Below are positions 38,074 through 47,048 of a DNA stretch of 64,000 nt, piece after piece. The stretch comes from Pseudomonas sp. KUIN-1 (GTDB lineage: Bacteria; Pseudomonadota; Gammaproteobacteria; Pseudomonadales; Pseudomonadaceae), in contig NZ_AP020337.1 of the NCBI RefSeq assembly GCF_009176725.1, positions 2,852,001-2,916,000 of the forward strand, read 5' to 3'. Under the pieces are notes generated by a model. It saw only the letters and a program-made list of their open reading frames with translations. It had not been told where the DNA came from and searched no databases. The position numbers were made by a program, and so were the translations under genes. The stretch's first letter is position 1. Every line of letters begins with the position of its first letter.

Positions 38074-38487
38074 ATGATTGTCATCAATTCCAGCGGCTCA
38101 CAGCCTTCCGCCAGCGGCCCGACCGATTATTTCACCGGTACCGTGCGCATCGACGCGCCATTCAAGGGCTCGGAAGACGCGAGAATAAGCGGAGCCACGG
38201 TGACGTTCGAACCGGGCGCACGCACTGCCTGGCATACCCATCCCCTGGGCCAGACGCTGATTGTCACGTCAGGCGCCGGCCTGGTGCAGGAAAAAGGCCA
38301 GCCGGTTCGCACCATCAAGCCCGGCGATACCGTGTGGATTGCGCCCAACGTCAAGCATTGGCATGGCGCAACCGCAACGACGGCCATGACCCACATCGCT
38401 ATTGCCGAGGTGCTGGACGGCGAGGTGGTTGACTGGATGGAACCGGTCTCGGATGGCGACTACCACGCGGCTAATAACAGCGAGTAA
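38074..38487 (+). CDS. Small cupin-domain protein
   Basis: The 137-residue single-domain beta-barrel has cupin motif 1 as [23 protein letters not shown] (metal His pair in WHTHP, Gln and other ligand in LGQ) and motif 2 as [17 protein letters not shown]. Relatives include small metal-dependent mandelonitrile-lyase-like and quercetinase-like cupins, but the substrate is unknown. It is divergent from a LysR gene, and its stop codon directly abuts the truncated end of an SDR remnant on the other strand. Confidence 0.87.
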   Translation: MIVINSSGSQPSASGPTDYFTGTVRIDAPFKGSEDARISGATVTFEPGARTAWHTHPLGQTLIVTSGAGLVQEKGQPVRTIKPGDTVWIAPNVKHWHGATATTAMTHIAIAEVLDGEVVDWMEPVSDGDYHAANNSE

Positions 38488-38766
38488 CTTGCCCCAGCGC
38501 ACTGCCTCGGCCATGACGCGTAACGCGTTGCCGCGCTTGGACAACTGATAAGCGTGCAGGGGATCGGTGATATGCGTTTCGTGCAGCATGGGCAGCGCAA
38601 GTAGTGCATCCACCGATGTGGTGGCCAGCGCCTTGGCCGCCGCATCGGCGTTGTCCTGACGCAGGTCGGCGAGCAATACGTGCCTGCCCGCGCTGACACG
38701 GCGGGCGATGGCTTGCCCTATGGAGCCTGCACCGATGACTACGATGATTTTTTTCGGGTTTTGCAT
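38488..38766 (-). pseudogene. Short-chain dehydrogenase remnant (internal deletion and lost C-terminus)
   Basis: From ATG 38766 the minus strand encodes a good SDR N-terminus (KIIVVIGAGSIGQAIARRV cofactor motif, VLLADLRQDNADAAAKAL). It then jumps at about residue 47 to ATTSVDALLALPMLHETHITDPLHAYQLSKRGN, which contains the active-site YxxxK (YQLSK) normally about 90 residues later. Homology stops after VRWGK at 38488, exactly at the cupin stop codon, so the C-terminal third is gone. The catalytic Ser region and the fold core are missing; it cannot be functional. Confidence 0.8.
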
Positions 38767-38914
38767 GACCAGTTCCTCGGTGAAACTCGAGCGAATCCGC
38801 ATCTGCAGATCAGCTTCGTGATGTCCGGATCACCTTATAGGTCTGTCATTTTTTCAACAATGGAGCATTATCGGGATAGACTCATGAATCATATTCATGA
38901 ATTTCGGCTTTTGC

Positions 38915-39571
38915 TCATCTCAGCCTCGGCTGCACCGAATCCGCCAGTTGCGTCAGTATCAGGCAGCACGACACCGCGCCTGCATCCAGTACGCCGAGCG
39001 ACCGTTCGCCGAGGCGACTCGCCCGGCCTATCTTCGCCACCAGATCACGGGTGGAGTCGCGCCCTTGTGATGCGGCGCTTTTCATTGCGTCAAGGGCGGC
39101 GCTGAATGATTCACCTCTAGCATGGGCCTGCTCGAAGGCTTCGACGGCCGGGATCAGGGTGTCCATCAGGCATTTGTCGCCGACTCCGGCTTCGGTGATG
39201 TCCTGCAGGGAGGTGAGGCCGCCGCGCAGCAGGCTGGCGAAGGCCGCGGCGTCGATCTGTTCGCAGCCGCGCACCTGATCGGCCATGCCGATGAACAGAC
39301 TGCCGTACAGCGGGCCCATCGAGCCGCCGATGCCTTCCATCAGGCTCAGGGTCAGTTCGTCCAGCGCTTCGGCGAGGCTCAGTTGGCGGCCTTCGATGGT
39401 ACGACCGCAGTGGGCGAAGCCCTTGGCCATGTTGATGCCATGGTCGCCGTCACCGATCGCGCCATCCACTTCGCTGAGGTAGTCGCGGTTGGCGACGATC
39501 ACGCTCACCAGGTCGGCAACGATAGGAGTGCCCTGTTGTGCAGGGAGATGCGTAGAGAATTGCTCGCTCAT
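38915..39571 (-). CDS. dhaL: Dihydroxyacetone kinase-type subunit DhaL
   Basis: The 218-residue helical-barrel subunit binds the nucleotide with Mg through Asp residues in VDGAIGDGDHGINMAKG (about residues 36-52). Other motifs, GGSMGPLYGSLF and DAMKSAASQGRDSTRDLVAKIGRASRLGERSLG (shown in part), are typical. It lies 3 bases after dhaK and is the last gene of the minus-strand polyol operon. No DhaM-type phosphotransferase is in the window, so whether ATP or a PTS protein phosphorylates it is open. In this setting a ketotetrose (erythrulose) is the likelier substrate than dihydroxyacetone. Confidence 0.88.
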   Translation of the reverse strand: MSEQFSTHLPAQQGTPIVADLVSVIVANRDYLSEVDGAIGDGDHGINMAKGFAHCGRTIEGRQLSLAEALDELTLSLMEGIGGSMGPLYGSLFIGMADQVRGCEQIDAAAFASLLRGGLTSLQDITEAGVGDKCLMDTLIPAVEAFEQAHARGESFSAALDAMKSAASQGRDSTRDLVAKIGRASRLGERSLGVLDAGAVSCCLILTQLADSVQPRLR

Positions 39572-39574
39572 GGT

Positions 39575-40576
39575 TTACTCCGCCTGGGTCATGCCGATGG
39601 ACCGGCAAGGGTGGTCGATCAGGGTTTTCAGTTCGGCGTCCAGGCCCAGCAGCGTCAGGGTTACCCCCATCATCTCCAGCGACGTGAAGTAATTGCCCAC
39701 GTAGCAACGATGGATTTTCAAGCCCCGGGCCTTGAGCAGGCGCTCCACTTCGGCGTAGAACACGTAGAGTTCCATCACCGGCGTGGCACCGAGGCCTGAA
39801 ACCAGCACGACTACGCTGTCGTCCACGCTGAAATCCCGGTCGGCCAGGATCGGCTCCAGCATGCGCTCGGCCATGGCCGCTGCAGGCTCGATGTCGATGA
39901 CTTCGATACCCGGTTCGCCATGGTGACCGATGCCCAGCTCCATTTTGCCGTCGGGGATCTGAAAGTTGGGCTTGCCGACCGCCGCGATGGTGCAGGGCGT
40001 CAGGCCGATACCGATGGATCGGCATTGATCCACGGCCTTCTGCGCGACGCGGATCACGCCGTCCAGATCGTAACCGTTTGCGGCCGCAGCGCCGCCGATC
40101 TTCCACATGAAAATTTCCCCGGCCACTCCGCGTCGCTTGGCGATATCGGATTTCGGTGCCGAGGCCACATCGTCGTTGGCCACCACGGTACGCACTTGCA
40201 GGTCTTTGCTGGCGGCCATTTTCATCGCCAGCTTCACGTTCATGTTGTCGCCCGCGTAGTTGCCGTACAGGCAGGCGATGCCCGCACCGTGATCGGCCGC
40301 GCGGAAGGCGTCGAAAAAGCTCTTGGCCGTAGGCGAGGAAAAAATCTCGCCGACCGCTACCGCATCCACCAGCCCAGGGCCGACATAGCCAAGAAAGGCC
40401 GGTTCATGACCCGAGCCGCCGCCGGTAACGATACCGACGCGTCCTTGATCAGAGGGACGGGTTTTGCTGATGACCCGCGGGTTACCTTCACTTTGCGACA
40501 GCTCGGGGTGCGCTACCAGAATGCCGCGCAGCATGTCCTCGACCACCTGGTCCGGATCGTTTATCACTCGGTTCAT
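39575..40576 (-). CDS. dhaK: Dihydroxyacetone kinase-type subunit DhaK
   Basis: The 333-residue subunit binds the ketose covalently through a His; the motif is GIGHHGEPGIEVIDI (about residue 215). Further marks are VTGGGSGHEPAFLGYVG and NYAGDNMNVKLAMKMA. Together with DhaL it phosphorylates a short ketose. It follows the zinc alcohol dehydrogenase gene by 40 bp and precedes dhaL by 3 bp. Kinases of this family phosphorylate D- or L-erythrulose in mycobacterial threitol/erythritol pathways, supporting the tetritol reading here. Confidence 0.9.
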   Translation of the reverse strand: MNRVINDPDQVVEDMLRGILVAHPELSQSEGNPRVISKTRPSDQGRVGIVTGGGSGHEPAFLGYVGPGLVDAVAVGEIFSSPTAKSFFDAFRAADHGAGIACLYGNYAGDNMNVKLAMKMAASKDLQVRTVVANDDVASAPKSDIAKRRGVAGEIFMWKIGGAAAANGYDLDGVIRVAQKAVDQCRSIGIGLTPCTIAAVGKPNFQIPDGKMELGIGHHGEPGIEVIDIEPAAAMAERMLEPILADRDFSVDDSVVVLVSGLGATPVMELYVFYAEVERLLKARGLKIHRCYVGNYFTSLEMMGVTLTLLGLDAELKTLIDHPCRSIGMTQAE

Positions 40577-40616
40577 AACGCGATTTCCTGTGTTCTTTTT
40601 ATAAGGATCGGGCGGA

Positions 40617-41732
40617 TCAGGGTTCCAGAACCACCTTCAATGATTTATCACCGCGTTCCATGACGGCAAACGCCTCCTTGAACTGCGCCAGGGGAAATTT
40701 GTGCGTGACGACGTCGCGCATGTCGATCTTGCGGTTGCCGATAAAGTCGATGGCGCGCGGGTACATGTAAGGGCCGAGGTGAGAACCGAGCACGTCCAGC
40801 TCCTTGCGGTCACCGATGATCGACCAGTCCACCGTGGCCTCATCGTTGAATACGCTGAACTCCACAAAGCGTCCGAGTTTGCGCAGCATCGCCAGGCCTT
40901 GGTTGACCGCCTTGTGGTGTCCGGTGGCTTCTATATAGATGTCGCAACCGTAGCCGTCGGTTATCTCGCGGATCTTCGCCAGCACGTCGACCTCGGCCGG
41001 GTTCCACACCTCATCGGCGCCCATGCGCAGGGCGAGGGCCGCGCGCTCGGGCTTCATGTCGAGAACGATGAGTTTTTTCGGGTTACGCATGCGCACCGCG
41101 CCAATGATTCCGAGGCCCAATGTGCCGGCACCGGCGACGACCACAATGTCGTCGAAATCGACGTCGGCCCGTTCGGCTGCGTGCAGCGAGCAGGCCAGTG
41201 GTTCGATGAGGATGGCTTCGTCCGGGGCAATCGAGTCGGGCACCTTGTGAATGATGCCTTCCCTGGTAAAAATCATGTACTGGGCCATGGCGCCCTGCAC
41301 GTTGTTCTGAAAGCCGTAAAGGTCGTGCTTCTGGCACATCCAGTACTGTCCGTGGTTACAGAAGCGGCAGCCCCAGCACGGTACGATCTGTTCGGAAATC
41401 ACCCGGTCGCCGATCTGTACGCCGCGCTTTTCGGCGCCAGGACCGAGCGCCACCACACGACAGACGAATTCATGGCCGGGAATCATCGGTGGTTTGACGT
41501 AGCGAGGCTGCTCGGCATCGCCCCAGAACGAGGGGGCGCCGCGATAGGTCTTGATGTCGCCCATGCAGATGCCACACAGCTCGACCTTGGTGAGGATTTC
41601 ATCGGGACCGGGGGTCGGCACATCCACGGTTTCCAGCCGGTAGTCTTCCGGACCGTGGCAGACCACGGCCTGCATGGTTTTCGGGATGACCGGTGAAAGT
41701 TGTTCGGCAGTGCGTTCGGTGACGGTGGACAT
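40617..41732 (-). CDS. Zinc alcohol dehydrogenase, erythritol/L-threitol dehydrogenase-like
   Basis: The 371-residue MDR-type dehydrogenase has catalytic zinc ligands (ELCGICMGD, PGHEF), a four-Cys structural zinc loop (CWGCRFCNHGQYWMC), and the cofactor motif VVAGAGTLGLGIIGA. ATG 41732 has GAGG about 9 bases upstream and is preferred to a start at 41747. It should oxidise a sugar alcohol to the ketose with NAD. The sequence style and its kinase, SDR and RpiB neighbours match EltD-type enzymes that make L-erythrulose. Other polyols remain possible. Confidence 0.85.
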   Translation of the reverse strand: MSTVTERTAEQLSPVIPKTMQAVVCHGPEDYRLETVDVPTPGPDEILTKVELCGICMGDIKTYRGAPSFWGDAEQPRYVKPPMIPGHEFVCRVVALGPGAEKRGVQIGDRVISEQIVPCWGCRFCNHGQYWMCQKHDLYGFQNNVQGAMAQYMIFTREGIIHKVPDSIAPDEAILIEPLACSLHAAERADVDFDDIVVVAGAGTLGLGIIGAVRMRNPKKLIVLDMKPERAALALRMGADEVWNPAEVDVLAKIREITDGYGCDIYIEATGHHKAVNQGLAMLRKLGRFVEFSVFNDEATVDWSIIGDRKELDVLGSHLGPYMYPRAIDFIGNRKIDMRDVVTHKFPLAQFKEAFAVMERGDKSLKVVLEP

Positions 41733-41760
41733 GACGATGATCCTCACGACAGAAAATGAA

Positions 41761-42516
41761 TTACTGGATGCTGTAGCCGCCGTCGATCACTACGTTTTCG
41801 CCGGTGATCATGCTGGCGGCGTCGCTGAGCAGGTACAGGGCCAGCCCGGCTATTTCCTCCGGCTGGGCGAAGCGGCCTGCCGGGATCTGCGTTTTGGCCC
41901 GTTCTCCGACTTCGCCCGCCCAGGCCTTTTTGCCCAGCGCGGTCTCGACGATGGTGGGCGAGATGGCGTTGACGTTGATGTGTGGTGCCCACTCCATGGC
42001 CAGCACTTTGGTCATGCCGACCACTGCGGCCTTGCTCGCGCAGTAGGCGACGTGCCTGTCCAGGCCAATGACCGCCGCCTGAGAGGCAAGATTGACGATG
42101 CGTCCGCTGCCTTGACCGAGCATGTGTCGTGCGCAGGCCTGGGCGACGAAGAAACTGGCCTTGAGGTTGATCTCCAGCGTTGTGTCCCAGGCCTCTTCGC
42201 TGACGTCGACGGCCTTGTCCAGCACGGCAACGCCAGCACTGTTGACCAGATAGTCGATGCGTTTGAAATGCTCGAAGACGCTGTCGATGGTGCTGTTGAC
42301 CTGGTCGACCCGGCGCAGGTCGGCCGCAATACCGATGTGCTCGCTGCCCAGGCCGGCGGCAACCTCGGCCACTGCCGGGTCACGGTCCAGCAGTGCGACC
42401 CGCGCGCCGCGCGCGACCAGCAGGCTGGCACAGGCAAGGCCAATCCCGGCTGCTCCGCCGGTGATGACCGCACAACGGCCATTGAGATCGAACGCCTTGT
42501 TCCAGAATTCAGACAT
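41761..42516 (-). CDS. SDR-family polyol dehydrogenase (GolD/DthD-like)
   Basis: The 251-residue short-chain dehydrogenase has the NAD(P) motif TGGAAGIG, NSAG, and the active site Tyr-x-x-x-Lys in AYCASK with Ser in NLASQAAV region. ATG 42516 has AGGAG 8 bases upstream; a longer frame to 42771 would run into the REP region. It resembles D-threitol/galactitol-type dehydrogenases (GolD/DthD) that form D-erythrulose. With the zinc enzyme it would let the locus use more than one tetritol stereoisomer (inference). Confidence 0.83.
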   Translation of the reverse strand: MSEFWNKAFDLNGRCAVITGGAAGIGLACASLLVARGARVALLDRDPAVAEVAAGLGSEHIGIAADLRRVDQVNSTIDSVFEHFKRIDYLVNSAGVAVLDKAVDVSEEAWDTTLEINLKASFFVAQACARHMLGQGSGRIVNLASQAAVIGLDRHVAYCASKAAVVGMTKVLAMEWAPHINVNAISPTIVETALGKKAWAGEVGERAKTQIPAGRFAQPEEIAGLALYLLSDAASMITGENVVIDGGYSIQ

Positions 42517-42584
42517 GAAGATGACTCCTGTAGCGCTGTTTTTTTGAAGATTCAAACACGTTAGCTTTTGATTCTGGCCGAAGG

Positions 42585-42693
42585 CCGTGGGAGCGAACTT
42601 GTTCGCGAAGAGGCCGGTATGACCGCCGAAAATGCGTCGTTTGAAATACTGTCTTCGCGAACAAGCGAAGCGTCGCCCGGTTCGCTCCCACGC
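42585..42693. repeat. Inverted REP pair (REPIN-like) inside the polyol operon
   Basis: The left copy reads cgtgggagcgaacttgttcg then cgaagaggcc (42586-42615). The right copy is its inverse, tcttcgcgaacaag...ttcgctcccacg (42653-42692), with a small cgaagcgtcgcccgg insertion. gtgggagcgaa...ttcgctcccac is the well-known Pseudomonas REP form. The pair can fold as one long hairpin. It lies between the binding-protein and SDR genes of the same operon. Confidence 0.8.
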
Positions 42694-42724
42694 CCTTCGG
42701 GCAGAAGCGGGAATCTCAGACCGG

Positions 42725-43735
42725 TTACTTGCCGCCGCTGACCTGCTTGTACAGCGCATCGGCGTTGGCATCGGTGACCGGCACCCAGGGCAGGATGTAG
42801 TTCTTGTCGGTGCCGTCGCCCCACTTGACGTCCTTGGCGTAGCGCTCCCAGATCACCGACTGCGGCTTGTAATCCTTGCCGGCCAAGGTGCGAAGGGCGA
42901 CATCAAGGGCACCCTGGGACTGGGCCTGGGCGTCCTGCAGAAAGGTCGTGATTTCGTTTTTCTTCGCCGCCTGAATGGCGTCAGGCATGCCATCGATGGA
43001 GGTGATCGGCACATCGGCAGGCTTCAGGTTGCGCGATTTCACCGCTTGCAGGGCACCGAGAGCCATATCGTCGTTCTGCGAAATGATCCCGGAGATGCCG
43101 CCGTTCTGATGCGCATTGAGCCAGTCTTCAGTCAGCGTCTGGGCTTCGGCGCGGGACCAGTTGGCGGTCTTCTTCTCAATGATCTTGATGTCCGGGTGTT
43201 TGCTCAGGACTTCCAGTTCGCCTTTCTCCCGATCAATTTGCGCCGACTGGCCAATCGGTCCCTGGATGATCACCACATTGCCTTTGCCCTTGAGCTTGTC
43301 GACCATTGCCTGCGCCTGCAGCCGTCCGCCCTCGACATCGTCGTTGCCGACGTAAGGCACCTTGTTGCCGGCAACCCGGGTGTTCGATGCGATCACCGGA
43401 ATGTCGTTTTCCATCGCCCTGGCCACCGTGCCGACACCGGCCTTGGTGTCGATGGGCACGAAAATGATCGCGTCGTAATGCTGGGTGATCATGGTCTCTA
43501 TCTGATTGTTCTGGGTCAGCGCATCGTAGTTACCGTCGAACACGGTGATTTTCACGGTGCCGTCCTTGACCGCCGGATGCTCCTTGAGCTCACGCACCCA
43601 GTTCTGCATGAACTGACCCTTGAGGCCATACACCGCCGCGCCGATCTTGTAGGTCTTGCCATCGGCGGCCATGGAGATACTGCTGGCGAGCAGGGAGAAC
43701 GCCGCGACAGCGGCCAGAGATGTACCGAATTTCAT
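42725..43735 (-). CDS. Sugar/polyol ABC transporter periplasmic binding protein
   Basis: The 336-residue protein has a signal peptide (residues 1-22, ending SISMA) and a RbsB-like Peripla_BP_4 fold: KIGAAVYGLKGQFMQNW, DAIIFVPIDTKAGVG, and NDDMALGALQAVKSR near residue 220. It captures the polyol or sugar for the permease and ATPase encoded upstream on the same strand. A REP pair follows its stop, an arrangement often seen after binding-protein genes. Confidence 0.9.
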   Translation of the reverse strand: MKFGTSLAAVAAFSLLASSISMAADGKTYKIGAAVYGLKGQFMQNWVRELKEHPAVKDGTVKITVFDGNYDALTQNNQIETMITQHYDAIIFVPIDTKAGVGTVARAMENDIPVIASNTRVAGNKVPYVGNDDVEGGRLQAQAMVDKLKGKGNVVIIQGPIGQSAQIDREKGELEVLSKHPDIKIIEKKTANWSRAEAQTLTEDWLNAHQNGGISGIISQNDDMALGALQAVKSRNLKPADVPITSIDGMPDAIQAAKKNEITTFLQDAQAQSQGALDVALRTLAGKDYKPQSVIWERYAKDVKWGDGTDKNYILPWVPVTDANADALYKQVSGGK

Positions 43736-43778
43736 GATGAGAACCTCGTTATTGTTGTAGTCAGTCGTTCATGCCGGT

Positions 43779-44756
43779 CTAGCGTTTTTTCTTGCGCCAC
43801 ACATCAATCAACACTGCGAACACGATGATCAGGCCCTTGGCGACCTGCTGGTAATAGGAGGACACGCCGAGCAGGTTCAGGCCGTTGTTGATCACGCCGA
43901 TCAGCAGTGCGCCAAACAGTGTGCCAACGATGCTGCCAGTACCGCCCGACAGGCTGGTGCCGCCGATGACCACTGCTGCGATGGCGTCCAGTTCGTAGGA
44001 CATGCCGGCCTGGGGCAGGGCGGAGGTGGTTCTGGCGGACAGCACTACGCCTGCCAGTCCGGCGAGCAGCCCGGAAACCACGTACACCGAAAACATCACC
44101 TTGCGTACGCCGATACCGGAGGTGCGTGCGCTCTTTTCGTTGCCGCCAACGGCGTACACGTAACGGCCGTAGGTGGTGTAGCGCAGTACCATCCAGAAAA
44201 TCAGCGCGACCACCGCGAAGATAATGATCGGCACACCAATCGGGCCGACCCGGCCGATACCCAGCGCCAGGTATTCTTCGGGCAGGTCGGTCACCGGGCT
44301 GCCGTCGTTGAGGATGAAGGTCATGCCGCGGGCGATGCTGAGCATGCCCAGGGTGGCCACAAACGGTGGAATCGAAAGATTGGCGACCATGAAGCCATTG
44401 ACCACGCCAAGCATGGCACCGGCAAACATGCCTGCGCTGACCGCCGCCAGCAGGCCATAGCCCTGGGTCGCGACCAGTGCGCTGCACAATCCGGCGAACG
44501 CCAGAATCGAGCCGACGGAAAGGTCGATGCCCTTGGTCAGGATCACGTAGGTCATGCCGACCGCTAGAATGCCGTTGATCGAGGTCTGGCGCAGGATGTC
44601 CATCCAGTTGCGCCAGGTCATGAAATATTCGCTGGCAAAAGCCAGTACCAGGCACAACAGAATAAACACCAACGGCAGGCCGAAACGGTCGAGAGACAGG
44701 CGCAGGCGGCTGCGTGGAGACGTGGAAGCTGGGGCGATAATGGTTTTTGCATTCAT
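43779..44756 (-). CDS. Sugar/polyol ABC transporter permease (RbsC-like)
   Basis: The 325-residue permease has 8-10 hydrophobic helices and RbsC-family landmarks: VGMTYVILTKGIDLSVGSILAF (partly quoted), NGFMVANLSIPPFVATLG, and AAVVIGGTSLSGGTGSIVGT. Its start overlaps the ATPase stop (ATGA). It acts as a homodimer in the inner membrane with the duplicated ATPase. Confidence 0.92.
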   Translation of the reverse strand: MNAKTIIAPASTSPRSRLRLSLDRFGLPLVFILLCLVLAFASEYFMTWRNWMDILRQTSINGILAVGMTYVILTKGIDLSVGSILAFAGLCSALVATQGYGLLAAVSAGMFAGAMLGVVNGFMVANLSIPPFVATLGMLSIARGMTFILNDGSPVTDLPEEYLALGIGRVGPIGVPIIIFAVVALIFWMVLRYTTYGRYVYAVGGNEKSARTSGIGVRKVMFSVYVVSGLLAGLAGVVLSARTTSALPQAGMSYELDAIAAVVIGGTSLSGGTGSIVGTLFGALLIGVINNGLNLLGVSSYYQQVAKGLIIVFAVLIDVWRKKKR

Positions 44757-46240
44757 GAGGCAAGACTCAACAGGACTTCCTGGGAAAGATCGGCATCGCT
44801 GCTGATGGTCACCAGCCTGCCACCCTTGAACACGGCGATTCGGTCACTCAGGCGCAACAGTTCCGGCGCCTCCGAAGAGACCACGATGGCGGCTCCGCCA
44901 GCGCGTACGAACTGATCCAGCAGGTGATAGATTTCCTGCTTGGCGCCTTCGTCGATGCCGCGGGTCGGTTCGTCGCAGAGCAGGCACACCGGCTCGGTCG
45001 ACAGGCATTTGGCGAGGACGACCTTCTGTTGGTTGCCACCGCTCATCGACGCGACGGGCAGATCCAGAGAAGTCGTCTTGATCTGCAGGCGCTTGACCAT
45101 GTCTTCGGCCAGTTTGTGCTCCTTGCGGGCATCGATCAGCGACCAGTTCGACAACTGCCGGTAGGCCGACAGTGCGATGTTGGACAGGATGCTGCCATTA
45201 AGTACCAGGCCGCTGTCCTTGCGGTCTTCGGTGACCAGTGAGACGCCCGCGCGAATAGTCGCTTTGGGCAGGCCGACCGGCAGCAGCTTGCCTTGCAGGG
45301 TGACGCTGCCTGAATCCGGTATGGTCAAGCCATACAGGCAGTTGAGAAACTCGCTGCGACCCGAGCCCATCAGTCCATAGATGCCGAGAATTTCACCGTG
45401 ACGCACGTGCAGGCTGATGTCTTCGAATTCGCCGGTGCGACTCAGGCCTTCGACATTAAGGCAGCATTCGGCGGCGCATTCGCGACCTACCTTGTGATCG
45501 ATACGCTGTAACTCCTGGCCGACGATGCCGCGTACCAGGTGTGCCCGGTCGATATCGGCCATACGTCCGCTTTCGACAAAGGCGCCATCGCGGAAGATGC
45601 TGTAATCGTCGGCAATCTGCGCCAGCTCGCTGAGGCGGTGGGATACGTAGATGATGCCCGCACCCCGGGCGGCAAGCCGGCGGATGGCTTTGAACAGGGT
45701 TTGTGCCTCACGCTCGCCGATGGCCGAAGTGGGCTCGTCCATGATCATTACCGAACAGTCATGGCTGAAGGCCTTGGCGATTTCCACCAGTTGTATCTGT
45801 GCCACGCTCAGCAAATGCATGGGGCTGGTGGCGTCGACATCGAATTCCAGCTCGTCCAGCAGTGCCCGGGTGCGTCGGTTCAGTTCCTTGCTGTCGACAA
45901 TACAACCGGCCCGACGTGGCTCGCGGCCCAGCCAGATGTTCTCGGCGACGGTCATGAAGGGGATGGGTTCCAGCTCTTGGGTGATCATCGCAATCCCGGC
46001 GGCCAGGGCATCGCCGGGACGACTGAACTGCACCGGCTCGCCGTTGAGCAGGATGGTCCCCGCATCGCGCTGGGTGATGCCCATCAGAATGCTCAGGAAA
46101 GTGGACTTGCCCGCGCCATTGCCGCCGCACAGGGCGTGCACGCTCCCGGCTCGTAACGAGAGACGCCCGTCACGCAGGGCGGGGATGCCAGCGTAAGCCT
46201 TGGTGACGTGTTCAGCCTGGAGCAGTAATGGCTTGGCCAT
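44753..46240 (-). CDS. Sugar/polyol ABC transporter ATPase (RbsA-like)
   Basis: The 495-residue protein has two nucleotide-binding domains. The first has GGNGAGKST, a signature LSVAQIQLVEIAKA and Walker B VMIMDEPTSA. The second has GLMGSGRSE as Walker A variant, signature MSGGNQQKVVLAK and LLCDEPTRGID. This degenerate second site is usual for the RbsA/MglA group. It is the first gene of the seven-gene minus-strand operon and faces the RpiB gene across a 279-bp control region. Confidence 0.92.
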   Translation of the reverse strand: MAKPLLLQAEHVTKAYAGIPALRDGRLSLRAGSVHALCGGNGAGKSTFLSILMGITQRDAGTILLNGEPVQFSRPGDALAAGIAMITQELEPIPFMTVAENIWLGREPRRAGCIVDSKELNRRTRALLDELEFDVDATSPMHLLSVAQIQLVEIAKAFSHDCSVMIMDEPTSAIGEREAQTLFKAIRRLAARGAGIIYVSHRLSELAQIADDYSIFRDGAFVESGRMADIDRAHLVRGIVGQELQRIDHKVGRECAAECCLNVEGLSRTGEFEDISLHVRHGEILGIYGLMGSGRSEFLNCLYGLTIPDSGSVTLQGKLLPVGLPKATIRAGVSLVTEDRKDSGLVLNGSILSNIALSAYRQLSNWSLIDARKEHKLAEDMVKRLQIKTTSLDLPVASMSGGNQQKVVLAKCLSTEPVCLLCDEPTRGIDEGAKQEIYHLLDQFVRAGGAAIVVSSEAPELLRLSDRIAVFKGGRLVTISSDADLSQEVLLSLAS

Positions 46241-46292
46241 TGGCGTGTCCTCGTGCTGTGAATTCTTATTAGGTGCTGATGCGTTGCTCAGT

Positions 46293-46487
46293 GATCATAT
46301 GTGTATCAAATGAAATTCTGATCAGTCAATCTGTTTCCTATAAAAGTTTTGGAGCGCCGCGCTTGGGCCTACCCTGCGGTCGTTCTGAACTTTGGTCCAG
46401 TATTCGCTGGAAAACTTGCTTGACAGAACCCGGCTAATGTTTCAGAAATGACTGATCGGAATTTCATCGATTGAACATTTGGTCAAA
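46293..46487. promoter_or_regulatory. Candidate SorC operators in the divergent control region
   Basis: Two related sites were seen: TGATCATATGTGTATCAAA (46293-46311) and TGAACATTTGGTCAAA (46472-46487). Both have TGA(T/A)CAT followed by TCAAA. One lies near the ABC operon start and one near the RpiB gene. TATAAA at 46339-46344 is a possible -10 element. Binding by the SorC regulator at 47049 is inferred. Confidence 0.4.
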
Positions 46488-46519
46488 TAATAAGACCCCC
46501 GGCAGTGGAGCCTGATGCC

Positions 46520-46981
46520 ATGAACACACCTTTCCCGGTGGCTATCGGATGTGATGAAGCGGGTTATGAACTCAAGGAATTGTTGAAGCGCCATATCGAG
46601 TCGCTGGGTTATCCGGTGACCGATTTCGGTACTCATTCCACGGCACCGGTGCTTTACCCGGACATCGCCCTGGCCGTGGCCACAGCGATCAACGCCGGGC
46701 AGCAGCGGCTTGGCGTGCTGGTCTGCGGGACAGGAATAGGCATGGCCATCTCCGCCAACAAGGTCTTCGGCATTCGTGCCGCCCAAGCTCACGACACCTA
46801 TTCGGCCGAGCGAGCGCGCAAGAGCAACGATGCGCAAATTCTTTCCATCGGTGCACGGGTGATCGGCACGGAACTGGCGAAAAGCATCGTCAAATCGTTC
46901 CTGGAGTCGGAGTTCGAAGCCGCGCGCTCCGGCGCCAAGGTCGAGCGCATCAACGCGATAGAGCGTGACGGGCATCAATAG
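46520..46981 (+). CDS. RpiB/LacAB-family sugar-phosphate isomerase
   Basis: The 153-residue protein starts MNTPFPVAIGCDEAGYELKELL, with GGAG about 9 bases before ATG 46520. The catalytic Cys is in VLVCGTGIGMAISANK, and the Asp/His phosphate-site residues lie in the conserved N-terminal and central parts. RpiB interconverts pentose phosphates, but homologues in tetritol loci isomerise erythrulose 4-phosphate to erythrose 4-phosphate. The local genes favour that role. It is the first gene of a plus-strand pair with the SorC regulator. Confidence 0.87.
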   Translation: MNTPFPVAIGCDEAGYELKELLKRHIESLGYPVTDFGTHSTAPVLYPDIALAVATAINAGQQRLGVLVCGTGIGMAISANKVFGIRAAQAHDTYSAERARKSNDAQILSIGARVIGTELAKSIVKSFLESEFEAARSGAKVERINAIERDGHQ

Positions 46982-47048
46982 TCAGTGGACGGAACAGGGC
47001 GGGAGTAGGGAGAATGTGCCTTTGACGCCGAAACGGAAGCCCGTCCAC

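Noticed and set aside
46965..47048. Longer N-terminus for the SorC regulator starting inside the isomerase gene
   Set aside because: The extra 28 residues match no family sequence, and ATG 47049 has a suitable GGAAG upstream.
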